From Aquanectria penicillioides (taxonomy: Eukaryota; Ascomycota; Sordariomycetes; Hypocreales; Nectriaceae): a stretch of DNA of 64,000 nucleotides. The position numbers and the translations under genes are program-made. The stretch spans positions 5,270,746-5,334,745 of the forward strand of contig PYIU01000001.1 of assembly GCA_003415625.1 (NCBI GenBank), written 5' to 3'. The first letter of the stretch is position 1, and each line of letters begins with the position of its first letter. This document shows positions 59,371-64,000 of the stretch, piece by piece. The notes below the pieces were generated by a model. That model was given only the letters and a program-made list of their open reading frames with translations, was not told the origin of the DNA and ran no database searches.

Positions 59371-62080
59371 GCAAAAAGAGCAGTGGTAAGGGAGTTAGTT
59401 GAATGGGAAGCCTGAAGAGTATGCCAGGATTGAGAAGTGGGCTAAGCTGCGTACCTACAGACGAGGTTACTGGGATCGAGAATATTTGAACAAAGGAGCG
59501 AGGAGGTCGAGGATATAATGGACAAGACTGAGGCAGAAAGAATTGAATAACTGAGTCGGCTTCCTTTGGGGGATTGGACCGAACGGCGCTGGAGAGCAAG
59601 ATGGGGGTGATTGGGTTGAGCCTTGCCTCCTTACTCGTCGTGTTGCGGTCGCTCTTTCTCCCTACCTATTCTCCACGAGCCTCGACTGCGTCCTGCACCT
59701 CAGAATCACAAACGATTCCGCACTCATGACCAGGAAAAAAAAGCCATACAGGTACTCATGCCGCGTCAAGGGGCAGTGTTGGTGCTGTACGTTAGGTACT
59801 GCCGAAGGGGCTCGCTCGGACTTTGGGTCGAGTTGCGGTTCCGGAGCGCAGGGACTCTGGGCTTGTCTCACGGGCAGTGGCCAGCTCAAGTTACAAATCA
59901 CAAACTCGCAGCTACATCTAGAGCAGCAGCGACATCTCTAGCCGGACTACGTGTCTCCCAGCTTGGGCAGATGGACGGAAAGTACTGGATGAAGACGGGG
60001 GGGGGCTATGTCATGACCGACATTTGGCTATGCCGGCACTACGTTGTGGGATGTGGGATGGCTTGGCAGAGGTCGTGAGGCACGATATTGCGGATAGGCT
60101 AGTTGGAGTCTGCATCGACGACCATGGTGAGCCATCTAGAAGCCATCTGGGGTCAGCTGGGACCATGGGGGGCCACTTGGGGCGATTCGCGGGACCACAT
60201 AGCATGGACTGCAGAGGGGATCCTCGAGGGGACCCTTGAGGGGACTAGTAGCCGGGACTGTGGGGGTTTGCCGGAGGAGAGGGGCTTCAATGGGCTCAAG
60301 ATAGAGTTCGAGCGTAGGAGAATTTTCATTAGTGATATTTGCTATGTTTGGGATGTAAGATGCTGCTCGGCCGATCTTGATTGAGCCTGGTACCAGGGCA
60401 CTCTGGGCTACTTCTTTTTTTTTTTCTTTTTTCTTTTTTTTTCCCCTGTTTTCATATTTGACCTCATCTGGCTGAGAAGATGATGGGGAGACCAGGAAAA
60501 CGGAGCAGGGTCCACTCAACAAGGAAGCAGGGCTAAAGTCAAGTTGCCGCGTTAGGCTGGGGCCCGCATGGTTTTCCTTCTTCTGCTTCTCGTCGCCCTG
60601 CATCTTGTTTCTTCGTCGTCCTGGGTGCACATAGAAGACTGGTTGACGGGCAGGGCTCCATGCACAGCCGGTGGAGTGTGTGTGGATCCCGTGGGACAAG
60701 GTGGAATGTGTGCCATGTGCGTCCTAAAATCCAAAAGATGGGACCTGACGTGGACGGAGACGGCGGAGTTGTGGACCGTGAATCATAGACACTTGACGTT
60801 CATTTTACCCGACCCGAGTCCCGACATCTCCGGTTGTCTAGTGCGTGGTCCGCTGATCCCCTAGCCGGAGCCAGTTCCCTTGGGTTGGGACAGATCCATT
60901 TACCGGAATAGCGTAGTCCAGACACAGGCTAGTATCGAGAATGTGATAGATGGTCATGGCGCTGCTTGCGGCCGAATTCTAGTTCCCTGAGCGTTTAGAC
61001 AGGAGGCCCCAAGCTCCCAGACCTTGTTTAGCCTGGTTCCTGGTTTCTCGAGATGGCAGCTAATCAGCTTGCATTACTGGATGTGGGCTGTATTTTGCTG
61101 ACCGACAAGTTGGAAAGCGAGCAGAGGAGTGTGGGAAGCAATCAAATCAAGCCCGTATCCGTGCCGGGCCGACATGAAAAAAAAAATACATAAATAAATA
61201 AATGAACAGACAAGTCCAGAAGGCCAAAAGAAAAGAAAAAAAAGGATGATGAAACAAGGAATATCAGGCTTCGCTAGAAATGCGACCGTGAATGCCTCTC
61301 TGCCTGCTCCCTTACTTTCCCCACGTGGTGAACCAGGCACCAGGAGGCGAGGATGCAACATGAGAAAAAGGGGAGGAGCAAAAAAAGACAATGTTCCCAG
61401 GAATCCGGTCCAGCAGGCAAGCGCTCTTCTCTCTCACCCCCATCGACCACACCCTGCGTCCGTCACCCCTCACTTCACGCCCTCATAGCTCAACTTGGAA
61501 TTGCCTTGCTTTTAATTCAATTAGTGGAATGCTTCTAGAAAACCAGTTGATAACGACCCTCTTCTTTCTGGGCCCAGTTGCCGCTGGCCCCCCCACCTCC
61601 GCCTCAGGCCAAGATCAAATGCTACCCCCATACTCCGTAGTTGCTTTCTTTTGTGTTCCCGACTGAAAGGTCAACCTTCGACACTAGGTAGGTAGGTAGG
61701 TAGCCAAGAAGTCTTGAGAGTCCCGAAGGAACCGGGGTGAAGCAGATTGGCCTGCCAAATCCGGGCATGGATGGAGGCGAGAATCAGCTCGAGCACCGAG
61801 GGCATGACAGAACACCATGCCCACAAACAGGATGTAATATTTGCTGGTTCGGTTCGGATGTGGCAGGGGATCCAATGTCACGGGGAAAGGAACAAATGAG
61901 CGTGAATGAGTGAGGATGACGCACGAAGGAAAAGAAACCGAGACAAGCCAAGAGCGGAAAAAGAAAGGAAACCAACGAGGAACCAGAACGTGCAGGAGAT
62001 GGCAGCATCTCGCTGTCTTGGTACTATTCACCGTTCTGTTGTCAGCGGCAACAAATTGCAGGTCCGCCCTCTCGCGCTGT

Positions 62081-62128
62081 GCATGGCAGGTAGCATGGCA
62101 GGTAGCATGGCAGGTAGCATGGCAGGTA
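62081..62128. repeat. 12-base tandem repeat, four perfect copies
   Basis: Four identical head-to-tail copies of GCATGGCAGGTA. There is no spacer and no coding match; a minisatellite. Confidence 0.95.
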
Positions 62129-62204
62129 ACATAGCGGAATAAGAGCGTTACGGAGATCCGAATTCGGCACTGGCAATGGAGGGAGGTGCCTACGGGTAAT
62201 AATA

Positions 62205-62560
62205 ATTAGGTACCTAGGTACTTTTCAGATGAGGCATCTGGTAAATTGGGTTGGTAAGTACAAGCATCTACAGTGGAAATCCTACCTACGGAGTACACTG
62301 GAACGAATTCGGGCACCCCCGTTTTGCCTCCAGTCGTTGCAGTTAGACGGCGAATTTCATAAACAGGGGAGAATATACAGCGAGAAAGCCCAAAAACACC
62401 CCTGCAAAGACATGAGGAAATTTTCCAGTTATCCGTCGATTTTCACATATTGGTGTTCCAGTTACTAGGATTACTGCCTTAGGTAGGTACCTACTTGCTT
62501 CTTGTAGGGATATCTTGCTAGGTATCTTCCCACTTACCTAGGTAGGTACCCCAGGAGGCT
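62205..62560. repeat. cluster of TAGGTACCTA-type palindromic motifs
   Basis: Repeated TAGGTA, GGTACC and CCTAGG words recur at about 62206-62222, 62480-62492 and 62536-62550. Related TAGGTAGG runs occur at 61684-61703 and near 39945-39972. The words overlap into near-palindromes. Function is unknown; they could be degenerate repeat fragments or binding sites. Confidence 0.55.
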
Positions 62561-63542
62561 AACCACGATCTCTCGCTTTCGGTTATCTTGGATCGATTAT
62601 TCGCCTCAAGTAGTCCGTACCTACAGGATGCATGTGCCTTCTTCCAAGTAGGTAAATTTGATTAGAAATTATGCCCGCTATCCACCCCTCAATTTGCCCT
62701 CCTGCTGATATGGAACTCAACCCAACTTGCTGCACATGCCGGCACATGTTGGCGCGCCCACGCCCATGCCCCCAGCCAAGTCGGCAAATGTGGGCCTGTG
62801 TTCTTTAGATCCAATCAGATCTAGCTAGATCATCTCGCCTCACCTCGAGGCCCTGTCATGTCATCCTTCACTCCTTCCCTTCATCCCTCCATGTCGGAAA
62901 GAAGTACGTACCATTGCGGGGCTTCCCTTCCGTAAAATGCTCCTCGGCCAACTTCAATGCTCTCTGTTGTTCGAAACGAGGCCTGGGTGCCCCGCCACAC
63001 TAAATCCATCCGAGCCGACGAGGCGACGAATTCAGTTCCTTCACCGCACTTAAAGGTCCCCCTGGTCTCAGTCTCAGTCTCGCCGCTCTCAGATTCTATA
63101 CAAAGCTTCAGCACAAGACAGGCACAGGCACAGGCACAAGAAGTGTCAGGTCTCACATTTCCCGTCTCGCGTGCTCCGAGCTTGTGTCCCCGCGCCGACT
63201 TCTATTGGCTCGCGCACCTCGCCATAACTTACTTCGTCTAGTTTCCTCACCCGTCCGTCTGTGTGTCAGTGTACCCTACAGGCTACAGCCACGATCAAGA
63301 ACTACAAGTCATTTTCATTTAACTGGTTCCGTCCAAGCTCAGTCTCTGGTCTCATCGGCGCGGCGTTCCCGACTTGGTTTACGCACTTTGGACCCTGGAT
63401 ATCACGCGCCAAAAAATCAGAGAATATTAGCTCCCACCGAGAGGAGCATCATCTCATCAGGCGAGCCACCAGCAGAAGCACATCAAAGTCACCCTGCCAC
63501 CCTTCATCACGCTGTTGACAAACCATCTGGCACTAACTCACG

Positions 63543-64000
63543 ATGGCTTCCTCGGCTGTCCCGCGAATTACCATTATTGGATCCCTCAATATGGATTTGG
63601 TTTCATATGTTTCCCATCATCCCCTCCCTGGCGAGACTATGACCTCTGACCACTTCAACACCTCGCCAGGCGGCAAAGGTGCCAACCAGGCCGTCGCCTG
63701 CGGCAAGCTATCTCGCGTATCAGATCTATCCCACGCTTCTGCCATTGTTTCCATGGTCGGCGCCGTTGGTGATGATCCTTATGGAACTCTGCTTCTGGAC
63801 AGTCTTCGCTCCTACGGAGTGGAGGTCGAAGGTGTTGTCGTTCAAAAGGGCCAGAAATCTGGCCTAGCCATTATCGTCGTTGATGAGCCCACAGGCCAAA
63901 ACAGAATCATTCTTTCGCCTGAATCTAATCATTCACTTCGTCCTCAAGATTTCGAGACACTTCCCGGCCCCCGCCCTGATCTACTCATCATGCAGCTCGA
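63543..64000 (+). CDS. ribokinase (PfkB family), 5' part only
   Basis: The gene opens at ATG 63543 and is cut by the window end after 152 complete codons. Visible family features: ITIIGSLNMDLVSYV with the substrate-binding N and D, HPLPGETM, the SPGGKGANQAVACGKL first PfkB signature, VSMVGAVGDDPYG, and VEVEGVVVQKGQKSGLAIIVVDEPTGQNRIIL. Ribokinase phosphorylates ribose at O5 with ATP in the cytosol, feeding the pentose phosphate pathway and nucleotide synthesis. The ATP-binding C-terminal half and the catalytic base (second PfkB signature) lie beyond the window. No frameshift is seen in the visible part. Confidence 0.93.
   Translation, partial: MASSAVPRITIIGSLNMDLVSYVSHHPLPGETMTSDHFNTSPGGKGANQAVACGKLSRVSDLSHASAIVSMVGAVGDDPYGTLLLDSLRSYGVEVEGVVVQKGQKSGLAIIVVDEPTGQNRIILSPESNHSLRPQDFETLPGPRPDLLIMQL

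Larger units (their letters stand above)
59338..63542. other. 4.2 kb intergenic, repeat-dotted
   Basis: This lies between the P450 and ribokinase, and both genes are transcribed away from it. I find no domain-like reading frame. Features are a CTG/ATG trinucleotide tract at 59338-59370, T-rich runs at about 60411-60444, a 12-base minisatellite at 62081-62128, and a cluster of TAGGTACC-type motifs at about 62205-62560. A CT/CA-rich stretch leads up to the ribokinase. Confidence 0.55.

Overview
The window is nuclear DNA from a filamentous ascomycete. The genes are split by short introns (about 45-130 bases) with GT..AG ends, and the intergenic DNA is GC-rich. The gene set contains a Zn2Cys6 regulator, a STRIPAK MOB3, an NCS1 permease and a multi-exon cytochrome P450. 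A Sordariomycete, probably Hypocreales, is my best guess from protein character; no marker in the window settles it. I see no plasmid, phage, intact transposon, rRNA, tRNA or CRISPR array.

Layout, left to right. 0.2-0.8 kb: small Myb/SANT-like nuclear protein (-). 2.2-5.0 kb: J-domain co-chaperone with a long disordered tail (-). 7.6-8.2 kb: ER-anchored CUE-domain protein, Cue1-like (-). 9.0-11.4 kb: CCR4-NOT subunit NOT2 (-). 11.8-13.2 kb: CobW/ZNG1-type GTPase metallochaperone (-). 13.7-15.3 kb: MOB3/phocein (+). 16.1-18.4 kb: Zn2Cys6 transcription factor (-). 18.4-29.0 kb: about 10.6 kb with no convincing gene but many simple repeats. 29.0-30.7 kb: membrane-anchored MOSC/mARC-like molybdoenzyme (+). 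31.0-34.8 kb: condensin SMC2 (-). 35.2-39.3 kb: INCENP/Sli15 (+), divergent from SMC2. 40.3-41.4 kb: unrecognised membrane-tailed protein (+). 42.0-44.0 kb: mitochondrial DEAD-box helicase, MSS116 type (+). 44.6-45.8 kb: PEX7 (-). 46.2-47.5 kb: CUE-AlkB-GRF dioxygenase (+). 47.5-51.1 kb: no gene recognised. 51.1-51.9 kb: RIB7 riboflavin reductase (+). 52.2-54.0 kb: NCS1 purine/cytosine-type permease (-). 56.9-59.3 kb: cytochrome P450 (-). 59.3-63.5 kb: repeat-dotted intergenic DNA. 63.5 kb to the end: 5' part of a ribokinase (+).

The genes are mostly unrelated housekeeping functions rather than a pathway cluster. The one functional pairing is SMC2 (condensin) with INCENP (chromosomal passenger complex). 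They diverge from a 435-base region carrying two inverted-repeat motifs.

The most consequential observation concerns data quality. Three genes (the CUE protein, the CobW GTPase and the P450) each read correctly only if one or two bases are restored, and all five events are single-base losses inside homopolymer runs. The other genes splice into exact reading frames. This points to uncorrected homopolymer errors in the assembly, less likely to real pseudogenes. I did not find a convincing undescribed biological system.
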